Positions 49,709 through 62,400 of a stretch of DNA of 64,000 bases are shown here, piece after piece (position 1 is the stretch's first letter; each line of letters begins with the position of its first letter). The notes under the pieces are model-generated. The model saw only the letters and a program-made list of their open reading frames with translations. It did not search any database and had not been told where the DNA came from. The translations under genes were made by a program, and so were the position numbers. Source of the DNA: Sanderia malayensis (taxonomy: Eukaryota; Cnidaria; Scyphozoa; Semaeostomeae; Pelagiidae); NCBI GenBank assembly GCA_013076295.1, contig RQOL01000828.1, forward strand, positions 1,674,001 through 1,738,000, written 5' to 3'.

Positions 49709-50993
49709 CGGCCAACTTCTTATTCTCGGAGTCATAAAAGTCCACTTTATAATCGCAATATTTCTGCATTGATAAACATTGCAAAAATATTTTCATGATT
49801 ATTTCTAAACCTTTGAAACAAAAGATATTTTTATCAGAATTTTGCAAAATTATATATGTATATTGGACGTATTTTCCCAAACGAGGGGACGTTTCCACCA
49901 TGCAAAAGCAATACCATTTTTCATGTCAGCATCAAGTCAACTCTCTAATGGACAACAAGAATGTCAAAGAAATAAAGGAGAACAACGGAGTGCCGAATAA
50001 ATAAATAAATTGTTGTGTTTAAAATGATTGTTATGTATATAGGTGAACCTTCAATTCTTTGATATATTGTGCAGCCCACAACAACCGAAAAATCACATTA
50101 AAATATATACAGGATCAGGAAACAATTAGAAAGACGATATAACAGCAAGACTATATTTAGAAGACTTTGATATAAACATATCTTGCGTTGCGTGTGGAAA
50201 AATGTTAACAACAAGGAACTCAACTCCCTCCATACATGTAGGACTTTAACGAACATGGACACTATAGCAACACAACTATGTGTTTAGAAAACTCTAATTA
50301 TAATTAAGAGAAAAGAAGATTTTGGACGTTTGGCTTCTTGCTCAAAAGAGTTGTGCAATTTCACTCACGATCTACGCGAGAAACTCTGCGTGGGCGCCGA
50401 AGCATTTTGAGGCTGCGGGGGCAGCGATTCGAAAAGTTTTTGATAACGCATTGTACAATACGTTTTTTTTGTATGAAAAGTTGGTTTACAAGAAACTAGA
50501 AACAGGATATTGCCAGCAATTTAAGAAACTTTGATACCATAATCAAGAATAATTAAGATCACGTGAAATTTCCACTCTTAAAAACGAGTCTATTGGGTTT
50601 AATTTGTGCACGCCGCTGTTATATAAGTGAATATCAAGAATTTTGTTAATTTTTGTTTGAAAATTTTTGTTTCATTAGTCGTTGTTTGACCTTGTCAACT
50701 GAAACATTCAAAGAATTATGAAAAACGTCATCGAAGTTTTCTTCATCCATGAATTCAATTCAAAATATATATTCAATTCAAATCATCTCTCAAAAATATA
50801 TAAATCAATTATCTCCTCAGAAACACAAGAATTGTTTCATTCTTGCCGCTGGCCATATTTGACATTAAAACGTGCTGGTACTGGTGGTCTAAGTTTGGTT
50901 CTTACAAGTTTTCAAAGAAGTTCAAGCTCTGTTGTGCGAACAATAGAACAATAGTAGATAAAACAACAGGCTTAGAGACCAGTCCTCCCTCAT
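49709..50993. other. intergenic region, nothing recognised
   Basis: AT-rich. Short ORFs carry no family motif. Confidence 0.4.
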
Positions 50994-51466
50994 ACCGTAA
51001 ATCCTCGAATAAGCCCCCGGGGGCTTATTTGCAAAAATGAATTTTTGGGTGGGGGCTTATTCGAGGGGGGGGGCTTATTCAAGGGGGGCGCTTATTTCAA
51101 AGTTTTGCTTTTTCCTCAAAGGTTGACAGCAAAAAGACGACATAATTTTCTCAATCAGCTAAAATTTTTTCACAAAGTGCTGTGTGGAAGATCTAACAAA
51201 AATTATAATTTGTTTATCATCACGAAAATCGCGTTTCTTTTTGCTTTTTTCTCACCAGTCAAAGGAAGTAATACTGTGTAGCTATTGTCCTGTGGGGGCT
51301 TTCTCGAAATAAGATATTATTCTGCACTTATGCTTTCCTCGAATAAGACCCCATGGGGGCTTATTCGAGGGGGGGGGGTCTTATTTGCAAAAATGATTTT
51401 TTAGGTGGGGGCTTAATCGAGGGGGGGCTTATTCGAACGTGGGGGCTTATTCGAGGATTTACGGTA
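50994..51466. mobile_element. GGGGGCTTATTCGAGG-type MITE
   Basis: Near-perfect inverted ends of about 26 bp (TACCGTAAATCCTCGAATAA and complement) enclose repeated GGGGGCTTATT blocks. No coding content. Confidence 0.8.
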
Positions 51467-52407
51467 TTGACCATGTTCCAATATTGACATGACAGTTTTT
51501 GCTTTTTGAATGAACCATTGCTCAATGGGCTTGTTGTGTGTGTGACATCACAACGATGTTACGTAATTTTTCAAGAGGGCCGGAACAGTGGGGACAGCGG
51601 GGGCAACACTGTGCCCTGCTGACGTGATCGTAATTCTGAAATTGCTCATTAAAAATACATCCTTTTGAGTAGCTGCCCCTGCCGCCTAAAAATGCTTCCG
51701 ACGCCTGTGCTAGCTTTGCCAATTTTGGAGTATCAAAGCGAAACAATTGACCAAATAGGGAGATATTTCTCCAAATAAACATCACGAAATTTCCGAGAAG
51801 CTTGAGAAAATTCTTGAGCGGCCCACAGCAAAGGTTTTCAAAGCTGTCAGCTTACCAGGCGCGTGGTGCCGATTGGAGTGTTTGGTGGTGTGTTGCTAGA
51901 GTAACAAGGCCTGTTGCGTTGGTAATGACGAATATGACCATGATTAAGTGCGCACACCAAAACAGCATCTCGTTCGTAACGATCCAATTGTCTCAGTCAG
52001 AAGACAACTACAAAACAATTTGTGTTTGTCATACAATGGAAATGATGCCCCGATGCACAAGTATTTTAATTGCTTTCTGACTGTAAAGTAAACGTGCTGA
52101 CCACGGCTGGGAATGAGTCATTTATTTCCGTAGGAGATTCCTTAACGCCATATTATTAAAAAGCTGTACAACAGGCTTTGGTAGATTCAGAAGGAGAAAG
52201 AGACCTAGGCCGACAGAACAAACAGGCAATAACAAAGGAAGAAAAGTCACACGTAATTTACATTCGCAGATAACTGCGCACGTACATTACACAGTGACTG
52301 CGATCGAATATTCTCAAAAAGAACATAGCTCCGAGAAGAGAAGAAAAAACAAACCGAAAACATTGATATAAACATTGATAATCTACCAACCAACATCATA
52401 ATCGAAA
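51467..52407. other. upstream region of the RASD-like gene
   Basis: Presumed promoter and 5'UTR. The 92-codon ORF at 51802 has no recognisable domain. No clear TATA box. Confidence 0.4.
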
Positions 52408-53037
52408 ATGAAGACGAGTAGAAAGATGCGTCGAAGCCAGAGTTCCCCGGCTGATGTTTACTGCAAAGAGGTACAAATTTTGTTTCTCGGTGCGGCCAAA
52501 GTTGGCAAGAGTTCGTTAGTGAGGAATCTACTAGGCAAGAATTTCGTGGAAGAGTACATTCCCACGGTGTACGACGTGTACAGCAAAGAAATCAATTGTG
52601 ACAATGGTCGATATCGACTAGAGATCACAGATATGTCGGGTTATTATTCATTTCCACCCATGAGAAGGCTGGCCATTTCAAACAGCAGTATTTTCGTGCT
52701 GGTCTACGAGATGGGTAACAAGAAATCGTACGCCGAAGCTGGCCGACTCAAGGAGGAGATACTGCAGATTAAAAACGCGGACGAAATTGCCATCATACTC
52801 ATTGGTAACAAATGTGATGCGGTGAGTCCGAACTTGATCAGGGACGTGGAAGTTGAAGACTCCGTGACATCGGGATCGTTTCGTTGTCTCAATGTCTCGG
52901 CGAAAAGCTCCGGCTGCATGGACCTGCTTTTGGATTCGCTGCTGAGAGCAAACAACCAAGTCACCAATGCCAACACGATCAAGTTGACCAATAGCCGTAA
53001 GAAAATTCGAGTCAACTCAAAAACGGCCGTGAAGTAA
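52408..53037 (+). CDS. RASD/Dexras-like Ras-family small GTPase without CAAX box, intronless
   Basis: A 209-aa single-exon GTPase. Motifs: P-loop GAAKVGKS (28-35), effector threonine in YIPTVYDVY (Thr53), DMSG (75-78) followed by YYSFPPMRRL, NKCD (134-137) and SAK (164-166). The DxSGxxxFPxMRRL switch II pattern is typical of the RASD1/RASD2 (Dexras/Rhes) group. The position of catalytic Gln61 of Ras is Tyr79, so intrinsic GTPase activity is expected to be low. The C-terminus is basic (SRKKIRVNSKTAVK) but has no cysteine, unlike RASD proteins that are prenylated, so any membrane binding would be electrostatic. The N-terminal 20 residues are basic and serine-rich. ATG context and downstream reading frame are unambiguous. 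Confidence 0.92.
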   Translation: MKTSRKMRRSQSSPADVYCKEVQILFLGAAKVGKSSLVRNLLGKNFVEEYIPTVYDVYSKEINCDNGRYRLEITDMSGYYSFPPMRRLAISNSSIFVLVYEMGNKKSYAEAGRLKEEILQIKNADEIAIILIGNKCDAVSPNLIRDVEVEDSVTSGSFRCLNVSAKSSGCMDLLLDSLLRANNQVTNANTIKLTNSRKKIRVNSKTAVK

Positions 53038-53406
53038 GGCGGGGGGTTTTCTTTATTTGACCAAGAGATCCAAGTGCAAGCTACAAATCACCAGTCACAA
53101 TGAAACAATTGAAGAGTTGGGTATCATGGGTTATTTTAGCATGTTTTCAAAAGCGAAAAAGTGACTGTTCGAAGAAAATTGAAACCGTATATCTTTACGA
53201 ACTATATGTGTATTGTAGGTCATTATAACCTGCGTAAATGAACCGAATGACGTAGTATTAACGTCACACTCTGATATTGTGAGCCATTCAGGAAATTATA
53301 AGAGGCAATACTTTGGCATTTCGTTTGAAGCAAATGTTATCGCTTTCCGCAAACAGTGTTCGATATTAGCATTGTGGTGAAGTGCAGAAAGTTTTTAACG
53401 ATATAA

Positions 53407-53822
53407 GCCCTATTTACACTACACAAACTAACCCGGGTTAACTTAACCCGGGTTAATTTAACCCGGGTTAGTTTTCGTTTGTAGTGTAAGCGCTCACCAG
53501 TGGGCGAAACTGGGTTAGCCGAAATGTACATGCGTAAGCACGTGAACTAAACGATCCAAACGATCCAGAAAATTAAAATATTGTTTTCAACACGAGTGGG
53601 CATGCTCATACTAGAAACTAACCCGGGTTCGCCCCAGTCTCGCGCTTACACTACATTTTCGTAAAACTAACCCGGGTTAGTTTTAAGCTAACCCACCTCT
53701 TGAGATGGGTTAGTTTAACCCGGGGCGAACCCGGGTTAGTTGTGTTTACACTACGAAAAGCTAACCCGGGTTAGCTTAACCCGGGGCGAACCCGGGTTAG
53801 TTTGTGTAGTGTAAATAGGGCT
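53407..53822. mobile_element. palindromic CCCGGG-rich MITE
   Basis: Inverted ends of over 30 bp (AGCCCTATTTACACTACACA and complement) enclose many AACCCGGGTTA repeats in both orientations, with SmaI-type CCCGGG sites throughout. Flanked by TATA-like sequence. No coding frame. Confidence 0.85.
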
Positions 53823-55368
53823 ATAAAGTCAATTAGTAATGAAACTATCATGAAGTATGTACCATCCATGGCCCATGATATTTCAATATTATCGGATATG
53901 GGTGTATTTTAATTAATCGGGCAATTTTTAATTGAGTTGACCCAGAATTGGTACAATAAAGCTATACTAACAATTTATTATTTTTGTAGACCAGAGTATA
54001 ATAGTGTAAAATAAAATATGTATAAAAATTTATATTCATAAAATTTATATAATAAGCGAGGAATATATTATCATTATTATTATCAACTGCAAATGGGTTT
54101 GGGGGGTATTTTGACTCGGACAATTTCGCATCAGCATGACATCACAAATGATAAATGCTTTGATAAGATTCGCGTAATTTCAATAACCAATGTTATGAAT
54201 ATGCCAAGCTTTTGTGTAGCAGTAACAAGGCAGTAAAAGTATCACAGCATGTCAAATTAACTTGACAAATGTTTGTTGAAGAACTGGTGCTTCCAATTGA
54301 ATAAACTTCGATGCCCACAAGTATTCTATTTGTATTCTCAATATGCATGTACTGTGTATGTTGTTTAATATGAAATAAAACGACAGAACAGAAATTATTC
54401 ACTGTCATTCTTGTTATTAACCACTGCTTCAAGTAATGCCATCGGTATCATGCCACATAGCAACATCTCTACACTACAATTCTAGCATTTCATGTCGCTA
54501 AAACACGTATACTAAATGGGAAACTGTACAGTGGAAACTGCCACAACAAAATGCCACGATCTAAATCATTCCTGGCTAATAAAGAATTCGTAGAAAATTA
54601 CAAAGCCAAGCATCAAAATTAATAAAAACGATAAATTTCTGAAGCGCAAAATAACTATTTCATGTCTTAACAACTGTCGATACACGAAGTTCTGAATTGA
54701 CAATTATTTAACAGAATAACTCAATGATTTGTGTGGCACTTTAATCGGGAAACAGGATGCAAAAATCATTGACGAATGACAACACTAAATCTTCTTTCAT
54801 AAATGTTTAGATCAACACGAACGTATATCATGCATTTTATGATAACAGTAACGAACGCACTATACTTAACCACGTCAGCAACAATGACAAAACAACACTT
54901 GATTTATATACAGCTTAAATTTTCTCGATTAAGCGTCCCCCAAGTAAGTCCCCCTCACATAAGCACCCTCTCCACAGGCCAACTTTCGAAGTAAGGGCCC
55001 TCTCGGGTGCTGGGTTGAAATGCTTTGTTTTCTTGAAGACATTCGACATTGTTTGGTTGAAGATTATGAACTCTTTAACTTCAAAGATGTGTCTTTCCCC
55101 CACTTCTTCAAGTTGCGATAAGCGTTGTCCCTTGAATAAGCGCCCCCTAAAATGTGCTGAAATTGATAGGCACCTGGGGCACTTAATCGAGAAAATAGGG
55201 TATACTGTGTGTAGCTAAATTCCTTATAAATGTATACGACCAGTCAGTACTGCGTCTTGTTAGATCCATCTGCTTGGCCTTTAGAATTCTATGTACCTAA
55301 TACTGGTTATGGGATGGGATAGTATAAAGCAGAGACAGTAACTATAAGACAACGAACGATTTGTAACT
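53823..55368. other. intergenic region with one MITE
   Basis: AT-rich. Apart from the element at 54917-55205, nothing is recognised. Confidence 0.4.
54917..55205. mobile_element. TTTTCTCGATTAAG-type MITE
   Basis: Inverted ends AATTTTCTCGATTAAGCG and complement of CTATTTTCTCGATTAAGTG enclose C-rich blocks. Related to the element at 29715. Confidence 0.7.
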
Positions 55369-55460
55369 TTAGCTCAAAAGAAGCATCTGACAACTATTAT
55401 GATCCTCAATCAAACTGGGCACTCCTTTCTCGCTGGCCATCAACAACGCCTTTGCAACAT
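55369..55460 (-). CDS. possible terminal exon of the bHLH-HMG gene
   Basis: A TTTTGTAG acceptor opens 30 codons (VAKALLMASEKGVPSLIEDH...) ending in TAA. The most protein-like frame needs a phase-1 donor, which fits the exon at 59707-59741 but not the exons at 59479 or 56736. It may be an alternative 3' exon. Confidence 0.35.
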
Positions 55461-56098
55461 CTACAAAACACAATTTACTGTCAGTTCATTCCTGAGAACT
55501 AAACGTCTCTAACTCATAATTTAATGCAGTTGCCTTTAAAATGTGTATGCAAACACACGGACTATTGATTATAATGTCGATCGCTGCATCTATGAATACC
55601 AACACACTTTTTATAAGAATGCTCTAATGTTTCTACCAAGGCTCAATTTTCCTAACAATTTTCGATTTTAATCCTCGGATTATTCCAAGTATTATTTTTG
55701 ACTGATTCTTGCTTTGCTATGTGAGAAAGCTCAGATGATGAGAGCAATACATCTTAGTCCTGACAGAGTCAGGTCTCATTCTTATATTATTCTTTGAGTT
55801 TCAGAGAATTTGAGCCTCACTATAAACTATATATCTTTTTGATAAGCGATGATAGACATATCTATCTATACGAGTCTTTCATGGCCGAGTGCGAGATATA
55901 AATAAAGAGAAACTAATTATTCTCATGTCCTTATGAATTTTCAATAAATATAAGTCAATGAAGTGAAGCTTAGTAATAGAGATTGTTTATGTGACTCATT
56001 TATGTGATTATTATTAACACAGCACCAAGAAGACGCACAATTCTATTTAACATTCTCAACACCGTCGAGGAATTTCTACTGAGCACATTACTACGCTT

Positions 56099-56170
56099 AT
56101 GTGGAGTTATATACAATGTGGAGTTATGTATAATGTGGAGTTATGTATAATGTGGAGTTATATATAATAT
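56099..56170. repeat. 18-bp tandem repeat
   Basis: Four copies of TGTGGAGTTATRTAYAA. Confidence 0.8.
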
Positions 56171-56735
56171 GTATTTCAATGAGTCAAATGCAACACAAAG
56201 TAGAAAGTCACGGAGTATGTAAGCAATTTGCTCGAGTAATTTGCGGCTAAAATAAGCTCAACCGAATATGAACCACAGCAGTGAGAAAAGAGCAATTGAT
56301 TTAATAATAACCCATGCGAAGAAACAGCGCTCTGCAGTGAAAGCGCGAATAAAAGACCCAGTGGATTAAGAACCTCCAGGGTGATGGTCTTGTTCAGACA
56401 ATAAAGAGCAATGAATATTTGTGTCGAAATAGCGTTGGCGTAAAACTTGTAGTTTCTTACATAGTGACTCTTAATGTAACATGCATTTGATATCAATTAA
56501 ACATGCATCAGTTTGCATCAAGCTTGCAATTGGTTTCACGATGAACTCATCTGCACGCCCACTGCGCCCAGTATGCGTTGCGCCAAATGAATTTGCGGTC
56601 ACCGCGTGACGTTAAAGCGGTTACCCAGCGCAAAGTACAGCCTCCAAGGCAATATCGTTTACGACTGCAGCGAACGAATTAATAGAAGCAGTGCGGTAAA
56701 AGTATAGATAAAATTAATGAAAACTATCCACTTAC

Positions 56736-56786
56736 TTGTCAGGAAACGAGCAGGAAAAATATGGTCCACCGTGAAGCCAAGATAAC
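56736..56786 (-). CDS. possible 3' exon of the bHLH-HMG gene
   Basis: A 51-base segment with TTAG acceptor and GTAAGT donor, in phase with the exon ending at 59479. It would encode LSWLHGGPYFSCSFPD. Weak on its own. Confidence 0.3.
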
Positions 56787-57054
56787 CTAATCAAATAGAA
56801 GCAAATTTTATATTTAGATTTAGATGGCTTATTTAGTCACGCAATGTACTATTATGGCTATCTGGAAGAAATTAGTGCTTTTGGCCAGCCCCCGTTTTTC
56901 ACTTATATTTTCGCCCATCCTGCATTGCGAGGTGAGTGAAGAAAACAAATTTGATTGGATCAATATAACAAAAGATTTTTCATCATAACACTTGTTATTC
57001 TCTTTTAAGCCTACTCCCAGTTTTGTTGCTTTTAATCACATGGAAAGGGGGCTC

Positions 57055-57440
57055 GCTTAAATCCGACATTCGCTTAGTCGGACTGCCATTGAGCACAATG
57101 AGCAGCCACTACATGGGAATTTGGTGTTTCCTTCCCACCGCTACAAACTCATCACAAGCCTTTCAAATTCCAATGCCATAATGCCCCGACCTGTTTCTAA
57201 TCACCAAAGTCAAAAAATATTGAGTCCATCGTGTGAGAGAAAATCGACGTCAGATTTGTTACTTCAGTACGGGGAAAGAACGGGGCTTACACTATGATGT
57301 CAAAGTAGGTAGATCCCAGTCCTGAAAGTTAACCACGAAAAATGGCACTCTTTGAATCGTATCTCAAAAACTACTTGTCATATCAAAAAAATATAAACGG
57401 ATTCAGAATCAGAGCATTCGAATCTATAGTTTTAGCCAAT
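57055..57440. repeat. partial copy of the 57641-59175 element
   Basis: Same orientation and about 85% similar to its right part (58780-59150), including GAGCAGCCACTACATGGGAA and the ATATAAACGG block. It lacks the terminal repeats. Confidence 0.75.
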
Positions 57441-57640
57441 AAAAAATTAAGCGGTAGAGGCACTAGTCCAGCTTATCGGGATTCAACTATATAGCCATTC
57501 TTGATATAGCCGATCCTACGATTTAAACATCTGGTCCAGTGAATAGCTTTTTCACAACGCATATTACAATCTTTTTAATGCAATCCTGTAAACTATCGTG
57601 AAACACAGGGTCCTACCGTAAAATTCTATTAAGCTCTTAA

Positions 57641-59175
57641 AGTGCCCCTACGGCTTTTTTTTTATTTGTGAATTCAATAAAACTCGGTACGCTGACTTCA
57701 GAGCTGAAAATTATTTTTAAATCAGACGCGTAGTTCATGAGTTATAGCGTGTGGAAGTGTCGATGTTTCGTCATTTTCGCCATTTTCCTTGTCTCACTTT
57801 TAGGACTGGGTCAAGTCCGACTATGACATCATAGTCAGACAGTGGCTGCTCGTTGTGCTCAGTGGCGGCGGGCGTAGGCCGTGCAATGTTAAAAAAATAG
57901 TGTTTGCGCTTTGTCTTGTCTCGTTACGTGTATTCGTGGGTATTTGTGCAATTTTGGTGATCAGAATTGAATAGAAAGTTTCCATAAATTAAACATTCTT
58001 AGTCAGATAGTAGTTCATGACAGCAGGGATTGCAGTGCCGAGGAATGCGAAGATGGCGAGGGGGTAGGATTGATCGTATCGTAGAACAAAGCAGACCGAT
58101 GATAAGTGATACCGATGAAGGAGAACCTGATGCATTTGATCCTATTTGGCTAAGAACTCGTTCGCTGAAAGCTATGAAAGAGATTTGAGGGAGAAAAGAA
58201 ATGTGGAAAGAGAACTTTCTGGGCAATTAACTGGATCTGAACTATTATTTTTCTGTTGTGTATCTGATGAAGTAAAAGTGTATCAAAATTCTATACGTAA
58301 ATTGATTTAGGCCATATCCACCCGTCGTGTCAGTCAACCTTTGTGGTTGAAGAAACTTGAAACGATTCGATTTTCATTAAATACAGCAAGTGTAGAAAAT
58401 GGGGAACACAATTCTTTATTACTACATGTGAATTTCGTTATTGCACCGAAATTGATGGTTGCATGTTGGCATTTTCTAACTGCGAAGTTTAGAATTTCGT
58501 CCGTCGTTGCGAATTGATGAAATCTATCCACTTCCTTCTCGTTACAGCTTCAGGGCGATCGTCCTGATAAAACTGAATCCTGTGAAGTTCTACAAATCTT
58601 GATTTATCGGGTGCATTTCCACGGGCTACCAAAACACATCGATATGGCATATTTTCCCAGTTTCACATATAAATCTAACAATTTTCAGGTCTTGTCAAAT
58701 ATCTGTGCATGTGCTCATGTTTTAGTTTTTGATTCTATTGAAATCCCGTGCTGTTATACTGAATACTGAATGTAGGCCTACGCCCGCCGCCACTGAGCAC
58801 ACTGAGCAGCCACTACATGGGAATTTTGTATTTCCTCCCCACAGCTGCAAACTCGTCAAAAACTTTTCAAATTCCAATCCCATTATGCGCCGACCTGTTT
58901 CTCATCATCAAAGTTAAAAAATCAAATATCAAGCTCATCGTGTGCGAGAAAAGCTCATGTCAAATTTGTTGCTTCAGTACGGGAAAAAAACGGGGTCCGA
59001 CTATGATGTCATAGTCGGACTCGACCCAGTCCTAAAAGTGAGACACGAAAGTGTGAACGCAATCTCTCGTAACTCAACAACTACTCATCAGATCAAAAAA
59101 ATATAAACGGTATCAGAATCAGCGCATTCGATTCTATACTTTTAGCGAATAAAAAAAAAAAGCCGTAGGGGCACT
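57641..59175. mobile_element. TTAA-flanked non-autonomous DNA transposon, 1.5 kb
   Basis: Ends AGTGCCCCTACGGCTTTTTT and complement are flanked on both sides by TTAA (57637-57640 and 59176-59179). Long subterminal inverted segments contain GACTATGACATCATAGTC and TAGGCCTACGCCCGCCGCCA. The interior has only broken frames. A TTAA duplication is typical of piggyBac-type transposons, although the terminal bases are not the usual CCC. Confidence 0.78.
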
Positions 59176-59478
59176 TTAAAATCCCCACTTGAAAACGAAA
59201 TTTTGAACTCAGCCCCTTTGTTTTTGAAATGGTGAATGATGATAAAATGTGCTGGATTTAATTAAACCATAAAAGCTAAACGTTTAAGCTTATATAAGTT
59301 ATTTTTCAGTTGCTTTACACAAGAATTTTAATATGCCTAAGAACTTTATTGAGCCTATCTATGGAACCTTCAAAATTTAATAAGTCCTTTGGCTTAATAG
59401 GGCTTTAACGGTGCACGAGTTCTTGTTATCTCTATGTATGAAAATAATGAAAACATAACATAGAGCTGGACAACTTAC

Positions 59479-62400
59479 CATTGCATTGCTGATTTCGATG
59501 GAACAATTCCGTCGTGGTTCTTTTGAGCAGTTTGAGCAACATCTAGGACAAGAAATAAACAAAAAAGCATTTAAAAGCAAGACAAGTCAAACAAAGTAAA
59601 TCAACAAGTTGAACCACAATTTAATTATTATTAGAACAACATTATAAAGAATTATGTAGCAATAGGTCGACAGTGAATGTATGCGAAAGTTATTTTGGCT
59701 ACTTACTTTTATCTTGCAAGTCTTTGTTTTCTGTTGATGAACTGCAATGTTACAACAATCAAATGTAAGCTCTACTGTTCTACCGTCCCAAAGGTTTTAA
59801 GATCGGGCATCATTAAAAAACTTGAGCTCAAGACCTGTTCGATTTATTAAGTTGTGATGAATATTGTACACGTAAAATGCATGTGAATCAAGAAAAACAT
59901 ACTCACATTTCTGGGTTCTGCACAGCCACATCTTCTCTTCTTTCAATGCTTGCTTGTTTATCACTCAAATCGATGTCTACTGAGCATGAAGTGGATCTCT
60001 TTTTGTATTGCCTTTTCACATAGGTTTCCCTACCTTTATAACTGTTGTACGACCAATTAGGAAATGCTGACTTCAACGTGTCCAAATGCATGCGAAATCT
60101 TTGCCTGTAGACGGTGAAGAAAAGTGATGTGAGTGAATACAGTTGGCATTACTCGATAGCTATATAGAGCTAAGAGGCGAGCAAGATAGTCGTCATATCG
60201 AGAAGGGTACAGACTAGACTTGCTATGAAACTAGACTTGCTATGAAACTAGCCTTGCTATGAAACTAGACTTGCTATGGAACATAGACTTATTATGAAAC
60301 TACGCTAAATATAACAGTATTTGCTATTTGGAATTGGACCTAGCTTAATGAACATCTTGGTGAAGCCTATAAAACCTTTTGTTTGTGTGATATTCTGCCA
60401 CGTGGTTAAAACTATCCCACCTTAAATTTTCCTGGGTACCTATTTGCATCAGAAAGTCGGAGAATAAAATCAATTCAATAAATATTTCCAAAAAGGGGAC
60501 ATTTGATGCACCACTACAATCACACTTTACTTAGACGTCTTCCAAGGCATTTACATAAATGTGGTTAATAATTTTAAACGTCCGACCAATGGCAAGGGTA
60601 AAAGGCATCAAGAAAATAATTACCTGTATGGCATCTTTTCTGCTGTGGACAGCATCGACCACTCACTGCCCAGTTTTCTGCTTATTGACCTGTTGTCCAG
60701 TCCCGGATTTTCCCTGTTTCGACAAAAAAATGTTACAGAAGTTATTAGCAAATGTTACAGTATCAGTACAACAAAGACAGTTTAAATTTTGTATTCTTCA
60801 AGGGTATTTCTGAGAACCAGGGAAAAAAGTAGGTACTATCGAATAAGGTAAAAACGGAGCAGGAAATAATAGAATTTGGACAGTATCAACATTGCAGAAT
60901 TAATCAGTTTTATAACGGTTCCACGTTTTTTTTATAAGAAACCACTTTATAAGAAACTTACTAGTAGAATTTGTGCTAAATTACAATAGAGTCCTTTGTT
61001 CTATTGTTTTCCTTAACAATAGAAAACAATAGAATATTTAAGAAACCTTTACTAGTAGGGCTTAAGCTAGGTTTCTTATAAAATAAAAAATGCACGTGAA
61101 AACAAACGAAGGCCATTGATTTCAAGGCAGTTCTGACATTATCACAACTTAATTTACAAACCACGAGTCTCAAAGGAATAGAATAGTACTCAAATAAATA
61201 ATTACACTCACTTGACAACACGTTGTCTGTTCTCTTTACTGTAAAGCATGAACGAATTCATAGGCCGTTTCAAGTTGGCCAGCGTGTTCTCAATGTGTGT
61301 AGCCTTGTCTCGAAGATGACATCTGTCGATGGCAACTTTCATTACAGCAGGCCTTCCAAGTATTTCACTTGGAGCAGCTTGCAAACCTTTCAAAATATCC
61401 TCGTCTTCCAGGAGATCTTCTTCGATTTTTATCAAAGTTGATCTGCTCACTGTTGTCTCGTCATCGTAAATTGAACATTCAACTTCTCTATTCACAGCTG
61501 CCTTGTGTTCTGAAGCAACATGCAAAGTGGCAACAGCACGATGCTTTAATCGCTGACTGCTTTCTTCAGCTCTCGCTAACTGATTCAAAGTCTTACCTGC
61601 TTCTTTTGTTTGTTTGCATATTTTTACTTTTGCAGACCTTCGCTTTGATACCGTGGCTAAAATAAATGTGTTTATTAATCATACAGTAGAAACGAAAAGC
61701 ATACCTTCTGCAAAGCAACCATGCAGCTTTCAGGTCATTCTTTGTGAATCTTAGCTTTCGTAATGTCAGGCATAAACGAAGCAACATCCCACCAAAACAG
61801 CCATAACAAATACATTTTACCGAGATTACCATAGTATATCTTTCATCAATAACATGGTAAGTCGTGAGTCACTAACATACACGTTGTTTATTTTATAAGA
61901 AACTTAGCTCAAGCCCTACTAGTAAAAGTTTCTTAAATTTTCTATTGTTTGCTATTGTTAAGGAAAACAATAGAACAAAAGAATCTATTGTAATTTAGCA
62001 CAAATTCTACTAGTAAGTTTCTTATAAAGTTGTTTCTAAAACGTGTACGCTCTAACACGATACAAAGAGGACAGAGAAGAATGAAATTAACACTTACATG
62101 GTCCTGTTCCGTGTAGCATGTTGGTGAACTTGAGTTGTGCGAATCTGGGAAAATGTTGCAGCTCTATTTTTACGTTGAGTTTTCTTTCCAACAACACGAT
62201 ATCCTCCTTAAGTGCGTTAATGTACTCGGTTGCTTTTTGAAGAATTGTCGACCGTCCTGGTCGTGCAGACTTGCATACTTCATAAGGCAGCATGGCGATC
62301 AGAACATTCAATTTGTCGCGGATGGCTCTTTCTCTTACTCTACGAGAATGCATTTCAAATTATCAAATTGAAGTTGCTGTATCAAGAAGAAACGATGCTA

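Noticed and set aside
52678..53015. minus-strand ORFs of 93 and 103 codons
   Set aside because: Antisense shadows of the RASD-like GTPase.
56176..56496. 106-codon minus-strand ORF
   Set aside because: Hydrophobic AT-rich frame in the 3' region of the bHLH-HMG gene. No acceptor or donor places it in frame with known exons, and no motif is seen.
61573..61597. apparent 21-base intron in the HMG exon (GTAAGA...TTAG)
   Set aside because: Too short for splicing, and the frame reads straight through, so 61212-61656 is one exon.
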